Shown here in pieces: positions 1-9,504 of a stretch of 64,000 nucleotides of DNA. The position numbers and the translations under genes were made by a program. The DNA comes from Melastoma dodecandrum (taxonomy: Eukaryota; Streptophyta; Magnoliopsida; Myrtales; Melastomataceae): contig JARUPY010000538.1 of assembly GCA_029817715.1 (NCBI GenBank), positions 1 through 64,000 of the forward strand, in the 5' to 3' direction. Position 1 is the stretch's first letter. Each line of letters begins with the position of its first letter. A model generated the notes under the pieces. The model saw only the letters and a list, made by a program, of their open reading frames with translations. It searched no databases and was not told the DNA's origin.

Positions 1-212
1 TTTGAATTGAATAGTAGTATCTTATGACCTTCCGAAACCCTAAAAAACGAAGATAGTGAGCGATAGCGTGTTTCGTTTAAAATTGTGAGGTACGACCAAG
101 GATGAAGCGACTATAACAACTAACGATAAATACTTGCCGAGGAAATGTGGGATTACCCACGACACCTAGGCATGTCGCGATCGTTCAAAGTGTTATTAGG
201 GACATTCGTACC

Positions 213-331
213 CACGTGCCAATCGCGAAACCCAAAAAGACGTGTCCACCTCTCCCTCCCTCTCTTTCTTGCCTAAATTAAAAGTCTCCTATTCAATTTT
301 ATTCTTCCTCTTTTATTGTTTATGTCACGTG
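213..331 (+). promoter_or_regulatory. Two G-boxes upstream of the JAZ gene
   Basis: The palindrome CACGTG occurs at 213-218 and again at 326-331, about 280 and 170 bases before the JAZ start codon. This is the core site bound by MYC2-class bHLH factors, and JAZ genes are typical MYC2 targets that are repressed again by their own products. The motif is seen directly; its use as a jasmonate-response element here is inferred. No TATA box or transcription start could be fixed with confidence. Confidence 0.55.
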
Positions 332-496
332 TTCATCGTGCCCCCCCCAACCCAAGTTCAATGCAATTCAAGTCCCTATCCCAACCCCCACTTTCCCGTC
401 TATTCCCGTTTCCGTGTTTTCAATATAATCTTTACCCTCCCCTCTCTAACCAAACACACACTGTTCAAAGGATAACTTTGTCGGAGGTGTCTGGAC

Positions 497-2099
497 ATGG
501 CAGACGCGTCTACGGTCGAGCTGCTCGACTTTTTCTCCTTGGAGAAAGATCCCAACAACAACAGCTACAACAACAAAACTAGTGTTCATCCCCCGATCGA
601 CCGGCGGAGCAGCTTCAAGGGTGACTTCGTGTTTTCCTTTATTTCATCATTCCTTTGCTGCAAGCTATTTGGAGTTGGGAATACATGTTTGACGCCTGCA
701 TGCGTGTGTGCGCACGCTCTTGCAGGCATCCAGAACGTTATTTCTAAGATTAGTCCCCAGCTCCTGAAATCGGTCATCGCTACCAGCTCTTCCGTCCCGT
801 GTAATCCTCACGTCGTCGATTGGGACACGCCTCCACCGGTTCCCAGCAGGTAACGGTCGGACCTCTACTCCGAGGTTTTTCTTTCGTGATCTACCCGACC
901 GCCGAGGCCTGAAACCGTCTGTCAATCGCAGGGCAAGCGATGGGAAGACTGTGCCATTCACCATCTTCTACAATGGATCGCTGATGGTTTTTGACCTGCC
1001 TCCCCACAAGGTGAGTCTCATGGCGCTATTGCCGACTTTCACATAGGGACATATTTTTTAGTTCATGGCTTTTGGTTCTTTGATTTGTCAGGCGGAGGGC
1101 ATCTTGAAGCTGGCCGTTTCCGGCCGCCGTGACTCCGTGCTAATAAAAAACCCAGAGATCACGACGGCTGTTTCTGCCGGTGACCACCGTGACTTGCTCG
1201 GAACCCTCACGAGAGGTAAAAGAAATTGGCTTTTAATTAGATTGTGACGCTTAGATAGTTAGATTGCATATCGTGCTAATACAACTCCTCCTCTCTCAGA
1301 TGTTTACCACAACTTTATTCATATCATAAAAATACTTTTGTTCTTTAAGAAAGACATTCAGGCACACGCAGAAACAGTCGATGTTCGGTCGTTCCCCTCG
1401 GCCTTAGGAATTAAACAAATCGTGATTGGAAATATCGATGACTACTGCCCGCCTGACTGACTGACCGACTAACTGACTGATGCGACAACTAAGCATTTAA
1501 GTTGCAAGAGTTGTGATTTTTTAATTATTTTAAAAGAAAATATCTCTGAACAGACCTGCCGATGTTAAGGCGGAAATCGCTTCAGAGATTCCTGGAGAAG
1601 CGAAAAGAGAGGTACTTTTTCTCCTCCTCCATTCCACGACGTAACGTGCCCTTTTTTTATCATTTATTGTATTATATTACGGGTACAGCCGTGATAATCG
1701 TGTCCAAAGTCACATGAAACCACCCGCCGATGTAGATTTATCAAAGATATCCGTGATCGCCTTCCCTGCTGTCTCACGCGTGCTATGTATGCTTTAGGAT
1801 GGGACAACTAGCCTTCTTTTTTATTTGTACAAAGTTATTTGTCCCTCACGGGAAACACTATAGGCCGACTTCAAATATTCATTTATTTCTTTTTTAAAAA
1901 TTTGATATTGTCAAGAGGTATCATAAACCTTTCAAAACCCTTGCAATCCCCTGTGCTCGCTTGCCGAATGATTTATGTAAGATCGCAAGTTTAGGAGCAT
2001 TTATTTATTTATTTAGTTATTTTTTACATCTTTATTTACGACCGTGTCTGCTTTTGTCGGTGCAGGTTGACTTCATCCACGCCGTATTATTATAAATAA
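497..2099 (+). CDS. JAZ10: TIFY/JAZ protein, JAZ10 (TIFY9)-like jasmonate repressor
   Basis: Nuclear repressor of jasmonate signalling that binds MYC factors and is degraded after COI1 binds JA-Ile. Six exons join cleanly: 497-620, 726-849, 932-1010, 1092-1215, 1554-1611 and 2066-2099, giving 180 residues. The N-terminus (TVELLDFFSLEK) and the segment IQNVISKISPQLLKSVIA match the JAZ10 cryptic MYC-interaction region. The ZIM/TIFY motif TIFYNG lies at residues 93-98, inside VPFTIFYNGSLMVFDLPPHK. The Jas motif spans about 152-177 (LPMLRRKSLQRFLEKRKER, then LTSSTPYYYK) and is split by the characteristic Jas intron (1612-2065). The start is the first ATG of the frame. The degron loop reads LPMLR where AtJAZ10 has LPIAR. 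JAZ10-type identity rests on N-terminal and CMID similarity recalled from the family. Confidence 0.88.
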
Positions 2100-3760
2100 T
2101 AATACCAAAGACCGAATGAGAAACGCGTTTTTTATTTATGTAATTTGGGGGATATGCTCGTTGTTGGTCTCGGTGTAGTACTCTTCTAGTATATATATAT
2201 ATATATATTTATATATTTATTTACTGGAGTTTTACTTAGTTGTGATTTGGATAATCGGGCTTCGAATGGCACCTTCTTTTCAATATATAAGATATATGAT
2301 TATGGTTTTATTTAGTTTGTTCTTTGAACAATCCCATGATGTGTTCGAGTGCTCGATTTCTTGCCACTTCCTCACGTTTCTATTTTTAGTGAAAACATGT
2401 TTTACTACTTAAAAATTTAGGCCATAAATCCCAATATCACCTTATTGCCACTTACCATAGCTCAGTGTCGCTGCTAGCTTTCGCCAGAAGATCATAACCC
2501 GCAGTTATTGCTCGCTAGACGAAGGATATCACTTTGTTTCAACATTCACCTGATCGTCTGGATTTCGTCCTTCGTTGGAAAGAAAGCAACAATTTAGCCC
2601 ATTCAGGCTATGACATACAAACAAACAAAAAACACGCGTCACGAGATCAAGTAATTAGTTGGGATTTAACGCGGGACATTAAAGAAAAATGCACAAACTC
2701 CATAATCTTAGGCAGTTAGGTTGAGATTTTGTACGAATAGGAGTAATTAGGTCGTAATTAGGTAGTCGTAGCTCTTAATTCTAGTTACATTCTTTCGACG
2801 TTTATATCAAACCTCGTATTAGTTTGACAAGTGTTCCGAGACCATGTTTGTCAGGCAACAAAACCGACCGATAATTGCACGACTTTAAATCCCCTACTTT
2901 TTTTCCCTTCCTTTTTTTCCGGGAGGGGGTTGGGGGGGATGACGTCAGATGGACTTAGTTGATTCATGATAATGTAATCTTCTATGACACCACGTGAATT
3001 AAGTTTTCAGGTCGCGCTCGCCGAGGTCGCTGTCTAACGATTCACGACTTCTAAATCGTCCGTCCCAAAAATCTTTGCATAATGAGGACGGGATGGGAAC
3101 GAGATGAAATCATATGTTAAAGAAAAGGTTTGCATATCGTGCCGGGCCGTGCGAACCGACCGTACAATTGATGGACGGCTAAGCACGTATCGCTATTGGG
3201 CCTAAAGGGTCCATTTAATGGTGAGATGAGCAGGCCGACAAGATTTTGGGCTTCCATTTATGGGCCCATATATCAGCCCCAGGCCCAAATGACATGGCGC
3301 TCGAAAGAGGGGAGCAGTTGGTAATGTGATCTTCGTTCATGTTCAAGTTCTTTGATGTCATTATCCGGGTACCAGTCAACGCGGCGTCGTACTTATGCAC
3401 AATCATGAATATCAAGTGTACGTGTAGAATCCTTTCCCGTGTAGCGGCGCAAGTGTTTGTTTGGTCCGTGAGATAGGAAAAGGTAAGGGATGAGTAGAAC
3501 CTCTTTAGTTTTTACTGCATCTACGGCGTCGGAAGTCCAAGATCTTGGTTTGATGAGCATTAAAACGAAACAGTGGTGAGGAAAAGTCATCGGATTTATG
3601 TCGAGAATGACGAGGAAGCCTCCGGTCCAAAGGTTTTGTTTTCGTTCGTCTTAAAATGGGGATATCTCATCGTTATCGTCATCATGCGGCCTGACATTCC
3701 TCTTGTCCTAACCAGTATCATTTTCCCGTTTGAATAATCATTAAAGTTACCATCTCGGCT

Positions 3761-3804
<44 letters not shown>

Positions 3805-4938
3805 ATAAAAACTACATAAAATGATATGACTAGAGAGTATTTCTCATTGTTTGGGTGATGATTGATGTCAACTTGGCCATAATTGATAGTAATCATGAAT
3901 TTACGAAAAAAAAAATAAGAAATAAAGCAAGTGATTCACACTACACTATTAGTCTCTCCATGCTGAAGTCCAATACATAAATAAACGAACCACCTCATTT
4001 ATTACATGGGTTGCATTAGTTTCGTCAACATTGTCTACACTACTAAATTCAATGCTACTGCGTTTGAAAAATCAAATTGCATGAGGTCATTTACTTTGAC
4101 AAGTGTGATTAGTTTACATTTATGACAGTGCCTGTTTGACAAAACGAATAGCTAAAAAAGAACAGGGAATTAAGATTTTTTTTTTTAAATTGAGAAAGAA
4201 CTTTTAGAAAGTGGGAAATCATGCAAATGAGAGTGGAAGTTATGAAAGAACAAAGTTAAGGATTGGAAATGATGAAAGGCGAGATGTGGGCTGGTTGGGG
4301 GGGGGGGGGGTTATTTTTCTTTCTTTCTTTCTTTCTTTTTTTCCTATGTTATGTTATGATTGAGGAGTCGGAAGTTGCGTAGGAAGTGTTTCATCAGTTA
4401 CAAATTTGGACAATATTATGTATTATGTGCACCAAAAATTTCATTGCGAGGGGGGAGGGTGGAGATGCAAGAAAAAGCTCGTTTCTTCCATTACCTCTCT
4501 TACATATAAGAACGACTCATTCTTCATGTGACGAATTTGGAATAAGCTTTTTGTGATGGGGGAATATTCAGTCACTTCCGCATGCAAAGGCGTGTTCCCC
4601 GCTTTTTCCCCTTCGATCGGGAATCGAATGAAGCGTGCCCTCGCCGTGAAACTCCCCCTCCTCCTACACTAACCTTTGATGTCCCAAAATGAAATACAAC
4701 GTTTTCTTCTTTCTGATTTTATCCCCAACCCATTTTTAGGTCGTTGTGATCTTATCATGCCTCGAATTTCCTTCCCTCCCCCACCCCCTATCTCTCTCTT
4801 TTCTGCTTATTGTTTAGCGGGGTCGCCACGTTTCGCGTTAATCAATCTTGTTTTCAATGAAACATGGGAAAAATTGACTAGTCGTGGTGGGATGTCCGCA
4901 TGCGGAATCGTGTATGGAAAGGGAACCTCTTCTTCCAT
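2100..4938. other. Intergenic, no gene seen
   Basis: AT-rich non-coding DNA with only short chance ORFs. It holds an (AT)n stretch near 2190-2210, a G-run cluster at about 2921-2938 that could form a quadruplex, a 40-base poly-C tract at 3763-3802, a poly-G tract near 4298-4310 followed by (TTTC)n, and pyrimidine-rich DNA around 4770-4800. No protein family was recognised. Confidence 0.6.
3763..3802. repeat. 40-base poly-C tract
   Basis: Forty consecutive C residues were counted between CTCGGCTGT and AAATAAAAAC. This is the longest of many C or G homopolymers in the window. Such runs are rare in plant DNA, and their exact length in an assembly is unreliable. Confidence 0.9.
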
Positions 4939-4943
4939 CAGAC

Positions 4944-5952
4944 TGTTCGCGCACGGAACGGATCACGTCAGAAATATTTGGCAATGGACTCACAGTAGTT
5001 GTATTGTGGTCGCCAGTAAGAAGATGCACTAACTTTATACAGAAATAATGCAAGTCTTACAATCTTTAGAGAATTAAAAGAAGAGGGCTTACAGCCATTA
5101 AAAGGGAAAAAGGGACACGATGGTGACGATGTCGGATCTTGTAGCGGCGGAGAACACGTGACGAAGGCCTTGGAAGCTCGCTCCGTCTGTGGTGGTCGCT
5201 GGCGGAAGGTCGTGACGAAGGCCTTGGAAGCTCGCTCCGTCGGTAGTGGTCGCTGGCGGAGAGTTGTGACGAAGGCCCTACGAGCTCACTCCGTCGGTGG
5301 TGTCGCTGGCGGGGGTTGACGACAAAGGCCCTACGAGCTCACTCTGTCGGTGGAAAAGGAGTTGACCTATAAACCGGGTCAGGGTATCTAATTTCCTAAG
5401 GTTGACGAACAAACTTCAGAGTTTTGGCTGTGTATGGTCGTGGTTTGTCTTGAAAAATTCCTCTGCTATTTATAGAGGACTTGTACGTGTTTAACACGTA
5501 ACAGATAGATCGTGTTATAGATCGTGATCCCTATTATCGTGGGAGTGTCTCAACAACCTCCTTTATATGTGGGATCACGTTCCTGGATATTAGAATCAGT
5601 TACGATCCTTAACAAACGTGATTGAAAATGCATAAATTTATTCCAACCTTGTCGACTTAACTGATCTGTACGGACTACGACCGACTTGGTCGACTTATCC
5701 AGAATTCCGTCGACTTGACCCTACTAGTAGACTTAGCTACTGTTGAGTCATCTTGGTTGACTTTGATTACCATATTCCTTCGTCGTGAGTAGAACTAGTC
5801 GACCTAGTCGACCTCGTCATGAGTCGAGCTAGTCGACTTTGTCATGAGTCGACCTAATGACGACTGCATCTCGGGCCGACTCGGAGTATGACTTGAAGGA
5901 TTACTGGGTTTCTGTTCTAAGTTCAGGCCCAAAATTATTTGCCATGTCAACA
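4944..5952 (-). repeat. LTR copy 1 (1009 bp)
   Basis: Starts TGTTCGCGCA and ends GTCAACA on the plus strand. It is the same length as copy 4 and near-identical to it by eye. Preceded by the CAGAC target duplication. Confidence 0.85.
5158..5353. repeat. 54-bp minisatellite inside the LTR (copy 1)
   Basis: About 3.7 tandem units of 54, 54, 52 and about 36 bases, each beginning (GT)GACGAAGGCC and carrying GCTCGCTCCGTC and GGTCGCTGGCGG. Equivalent arrays begin at 6236, 6695 and 7790 in the other LTR copies. They give rise to short repetitive ORFs on both strands, which are not genes. Confidence 0.85.
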
Positions 5953-6021
5953 TAAGCCCCCCTTTTATGCTGGGTTGGCTGTGTCGACTCAGCAGAACTC
6001 CCACTGTGGTCGCCAAAAACG
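5953..6021 (-). other. 69-bp internal domain: PBS plus polypurine tract
   Basis: On the minus strand it opens CGTTTTTGGCGACCACAGTG (primer-binding-site-like, TGGCG type) and ends AAAAGGGGGGCTTA beside the next LTR. The same 69 bp recurs at 7507-7575. The tRNA that would prime it was not identified. Confidence 0.65.
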
Positions 6022-6459
6022 TGTTCGCGCACGGAACGGATCACGTCGGAAATATTTGGCAATGGACTCACAGTAGTTGTATTGTGGTCGCCAGTAAGAA
6101 GATGCACTAACTTTATACAGAAATAATGCAAGTCTTACAATCTTTAGAGAATTAAAAGAAAAGGGCTTACAGCCATTAAAAGGGAAAAAGGGACACGATG
6201 GTGACGATGTAGGATCTTGTAGCGGCGGAGAACACGTGACGAAGGCCTTGGAAGCTCGCTCCGTCTGTGGTGGTCGCTGGCGGAAGGTCGTGACGAAGGC
6301 CTTGGAAGCTCGCTCCGTCGGTAGTGGTCGCTGGCGGAGAGTTGTGACGAAGGCCCTAAGAGCTCACTCCGTCGGTGGTGTCGCTGGCGGGGGTTGACGA
6401 CAAAGGCCCTACGAGCTCACTCTGTCGGTGGAAAAGGAGTTGACCTATAAACCGGGTCA
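6022..6459 (-). repeat. Truncated LTR copy 2
   Basis: Matches the first 438 plus-strand bases of the LTR, then stops at CCGGGTCA and passes into a different 21-bp linker (6460-6480), which leads into copy 3. The linker read on the minus strand (CGTTTTTTGGTGCGGTGAGC) resembles, but differs from, the start of the 69-bp domain. This suggests recombination with a related element. Confidence 0.75.
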
Positions 6460-6480
6460 CGCTCACCGCACCAAAAAACG

Positions 6481-7506
6481 TGTTCGCGCACGGAACGGAT
6501 CACGTCGGAAATATTTGGCAATGGACTCACAGTAGTTGTATTGTGGTCGCCAGTAAGAAGATGCACTAACTTTATACAGAAATAATGCAAGTCTTACAAT
6601 CTTAATGAATAAAGGAAACAGGGCTTACAGCCATTAAAAGGAAAAAAAGGGAAACGGTGGTGACGATGTGGGATCTTGTAGCGGCGGAGAACACGTGACG
6701 AAGGCCTTGGAAGCTCACTCCGTCTATGGTGGTTGCTGGCGGAAGGTCGTGACGAAGGCCTTGGAAGCTCGCTCCGTCGGTAGTGGTCGCTGGCGGAGAG
6801 TTGTGACGAAGGCCCTACGAGCTCACTCCGTCGGTGGTGTCGCTGGCGGGGGTTGACGACAAAGGCCCTACGAGCTCACTCTGTCGGTGGAAAAAGAGTT
6901 GACCTATAAACCGGGTCAGGGTATCTAATTTCCTAAGGTTGACGAACAAACTCCAGAGTTTTGGCTGTGTGTGGTCGTGGTTTGTCTTGAAAAATTCCTC
7001 TGCTATTTATAGAGGACTTGTACGTGTTTAACACGTAACAGATAGATCGTGTTATAGATCGTGATCCCTATTATCGTGGGAGTGTCTCAACAACCTCCTT
7101 TATATGTGGGATCACGTTCCTGGATATTAGAATCAGTTACGATCCTTAACAAACGTGATTGAAAATGCATAAATTTATTCCAACCTTGTCGACTTAACTG
7201 ATCTGTACGGACTACGACCGACTTGGTCGACTTATCCAGAATTCCGTCGACTTGACCCTACTAGTAGACTTAGCTACTGTTGAGTCATCTTGGTTGACTT
7301 TGATTACCATATTCCTTCGTCGTGAGTCGACCTAGTCGACTCCGTTCATAAGTCGACCTAGTCGATCTCGTCATGAGTCGAGCTAGTCGACTTTGTCATG
7401 AGTCGACCTAATGACGACTGCATCTCGGGCCGACTCGGAGTATGACTTGAAGGATTACTGGGTTTCTGTTCTAAGTTCAGGCCCAAAATTATTTGCCATG
7501 TCAACA
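6481..7506 (-). repeat. LTR copy 3
   Basis: Full LTR copy, TGTT to AACA, 1026 bp. It is longer than copies 1 and 4 because of an extra GTCGAC-bearing segment around 7325-7360. It is followed by the second 69-bp internal domain. Confidence 0.8.
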
Positions 7507-7575
7507 TAAGCCCCCCTTTTATGCTGGGTTGGCTGTGTCGACTCAGCAGAACTCCCACTGTGGTCGCCAAAAACG

Positions 7576-8584
7576 TGTTCGCGCACGGAACGGATCACGT
7601 CGGAAATATTTGGCAATGGACTCACAGTAGTTGTATTGTGGTCGCCAGTAAGAAGATGCACTAACTTTATACAGAAATAATGCAAGTCTTACAATCTTAA
7701 TGAATAAAGGAAACAGGGCTTACAGCCATTAAAAGGAAAAAAAGGGAAACGGTGGTGACGATGTGGGATCTTGTAGCGGCGGAGAACACGTGACGAAGGC
7801 CTTGGAAGCTCACTCCGTCTATGGTGGTTGCTGGCGGAAGGTCGTGACGAAGGCCTTGGAAGCTCGCTCCGTCGGTAGTGGTCGCTGGCGGAGAGTTGTG
7901 ACGAAGGCCCTACGAGCTCACTCCGTCGGTGGTGTCGCTGGCGGGGGTTGACGACAAAGGCCCTACGAGCTCACTCTGTCGGTGGAAAAAGAGTTGACCT
8001 ATAAACCGGGTCAGGGTATCTAATTTCCTAAGGTTGACGAACAAACTCCAGAGTTTTGGCTGTGTATGGTCGTGGTTTGTCTTGAAAAATTCCTCTGCTA
8101 TTTATAGAGGACTTGTACGTGTTTAACACGTAACAGATAGATCGTGTTATAGATCGTGATCCCTATTATCGTGGGAGTGTCTCAACAACCTCCTTTATAT
8201 GTGGGATCACGTTCCTGGATATTAGAATCAGTTACGATCCTTAACAAACGTGATTGAAAATGCATAAATTTATTCCAACCTTGTCGACTTAACTGATCTG
8301 TACGGACTACGACCGACTTGGTCGACTTATCCAGAATTCCGTCGACTTGACCCTACTAGTAGACTTAGCTACTGTTGAGTCATCTTGGTTGACTTTGATT
8401 ACCATATTCCTTCGTCGTGAGTAGAACTAGTCGACCTAGTCGACCTCGTCATGAGTCGAGCTAGTCGACTTTGTCATGAGTCGACCTAATGACGACTGCA
8501 TCTCGGGCCGACTCGGAGTATGACTTGAAGGATTACTGGGTTTCTGTTCTAAGTTCAGGCCCAAAATTATTTGTCATGTCAACA
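7576..8584 (-). repeat. LTR copy 4 (1009 bp)
   Basis: Full LTR copy ending GTCAACA at 8584, followed at once by the CAGAC target duplication (8585-8589). This copy marks the outer end of the insertion. Confidence 0.85.
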
Positions 8585-8589
8585 CAGAC

Positions 8590-9495
8590 CTAATTCAAGA
8601 AATCAAGAATAAGAAGAAGGAGAAAAAGTGACCTCTCTTTTTCGTCTTTCAAACTTTGTGGAACGACGACTGCCTTTTTTACCATTCCCACGAAAGATGT
8701 CTGGTTTCCTCCATTCCTTTATCGATCAACCAAGATGTAATTCCAGGATGATCTGGCTCTTTAATTAGTGAATTACGTGGCAAATTTATTTGATTGGTCC
8801 GAGAAACCAAAAGTAAAATAAAATGGGGAGGTCGAAAGTACACACATGCACTCGAACCACGAGAGAAAAAGGAAAAAACGAAATACTGACAACATCAGCA
8901 AACTTTGGAACGACCCAAATTGCAATACACAACACACTAATAATAATTATGAATAAATAATAGTATACTTCTTCCAAAAAATTTTCACAATGCCACATGC
9001 GATTCCATCCCCCTCCCCTCCTCTGACAAATCCCACTCATTACACCCACATGCATGCAAAAAACCTAGAACAAAAAAAGAAAAAAACAAAGAAAGTCGGT
9101 CATCCCTCCCTTGTGTTGGTGCATGGGGTCTTATAATTATAACCCCATCCATCATACCACAATTGCATGTAATAACAAGGTAAATTAAAAGGGAATTCGG
9201 GGTGATTTGATGATGTTTGTGATGATTGGACAGATTACGATCCCTTTCTTAACTTTTCGTAAATATGCCCATGTTTATGAATTTCGATTGTGCTCTTGTT
9301 GGGAAAAGGGAATGCGATGATACGTCCAAAACAAGGCAATGATGTGTATTCACATTGGGATGATTGGTCCATAGATCTGATACCGTGGAAACTATCAAAC
9401 ATTGTGCCCCAACCCTACGCTAAATATTTCTACTTAGTTTGGGCCGGGCTTCTTCTCTCATTCCCAGTGCTGATGTCTCGATGATCCGAAGCTTA
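8590..9495. other. Intergenic, no gene seen
   Basis: AT-rich sequence with chance ORFs only. No domain, RNA gene or repeat was recognised. Confidence 0.5.
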
Positions 9496-9504
9496 TAAAT
9501 TATA

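Larger units (their letters stand above)
4944..8584 (-). mobile_element. Multi-LTR non-autonomous retrotransposon with a 69-bp internal domain
   Basis: Four head-to-tail LTR copies lie at 4944-5952 (1009 bp), 6022-6459 (truncated), 6481-7506 and 7576-8584 (1009 bp). Full copies begin TGTT and end AACA. The block as a whole is flanked by the 5-bp direct repeat CAGAC (4939-4943 and 8585-8589). Full LTRs are separated by the same 69-bp spacer (5953-6021 and 7507-7575). Read on the minus strand, each spacer begins with a TGGCGACCACAGTGGGAG-like primer-binding site and ends with the purine tract AAAAGGGGGG, which fixes the element on the minus strand. The internal domain has no room for gag or pol, so the element is non-autonomous, in the TRIM style. 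Each LTR contains a 54-bp minisatellite and GTCGAC-rich DNA. ORFs inside it are repeat artefacts. Confidence 0.85.

Noticed and set aside
4676..5032. 118-codon ORF at the left edge of the LTR array
   Set aside because: It crosses the LTR boundary at 4944 and its second half repeats in every LTR copy in other contexts. It is not a gene.
6668..6856. Repetitive ORF (TKALEARSVG units), duplicated at 7763
   Set aside because: A direct translation of the 54-bp minisatellite inside the LTR; both copies are repeat artefacts.
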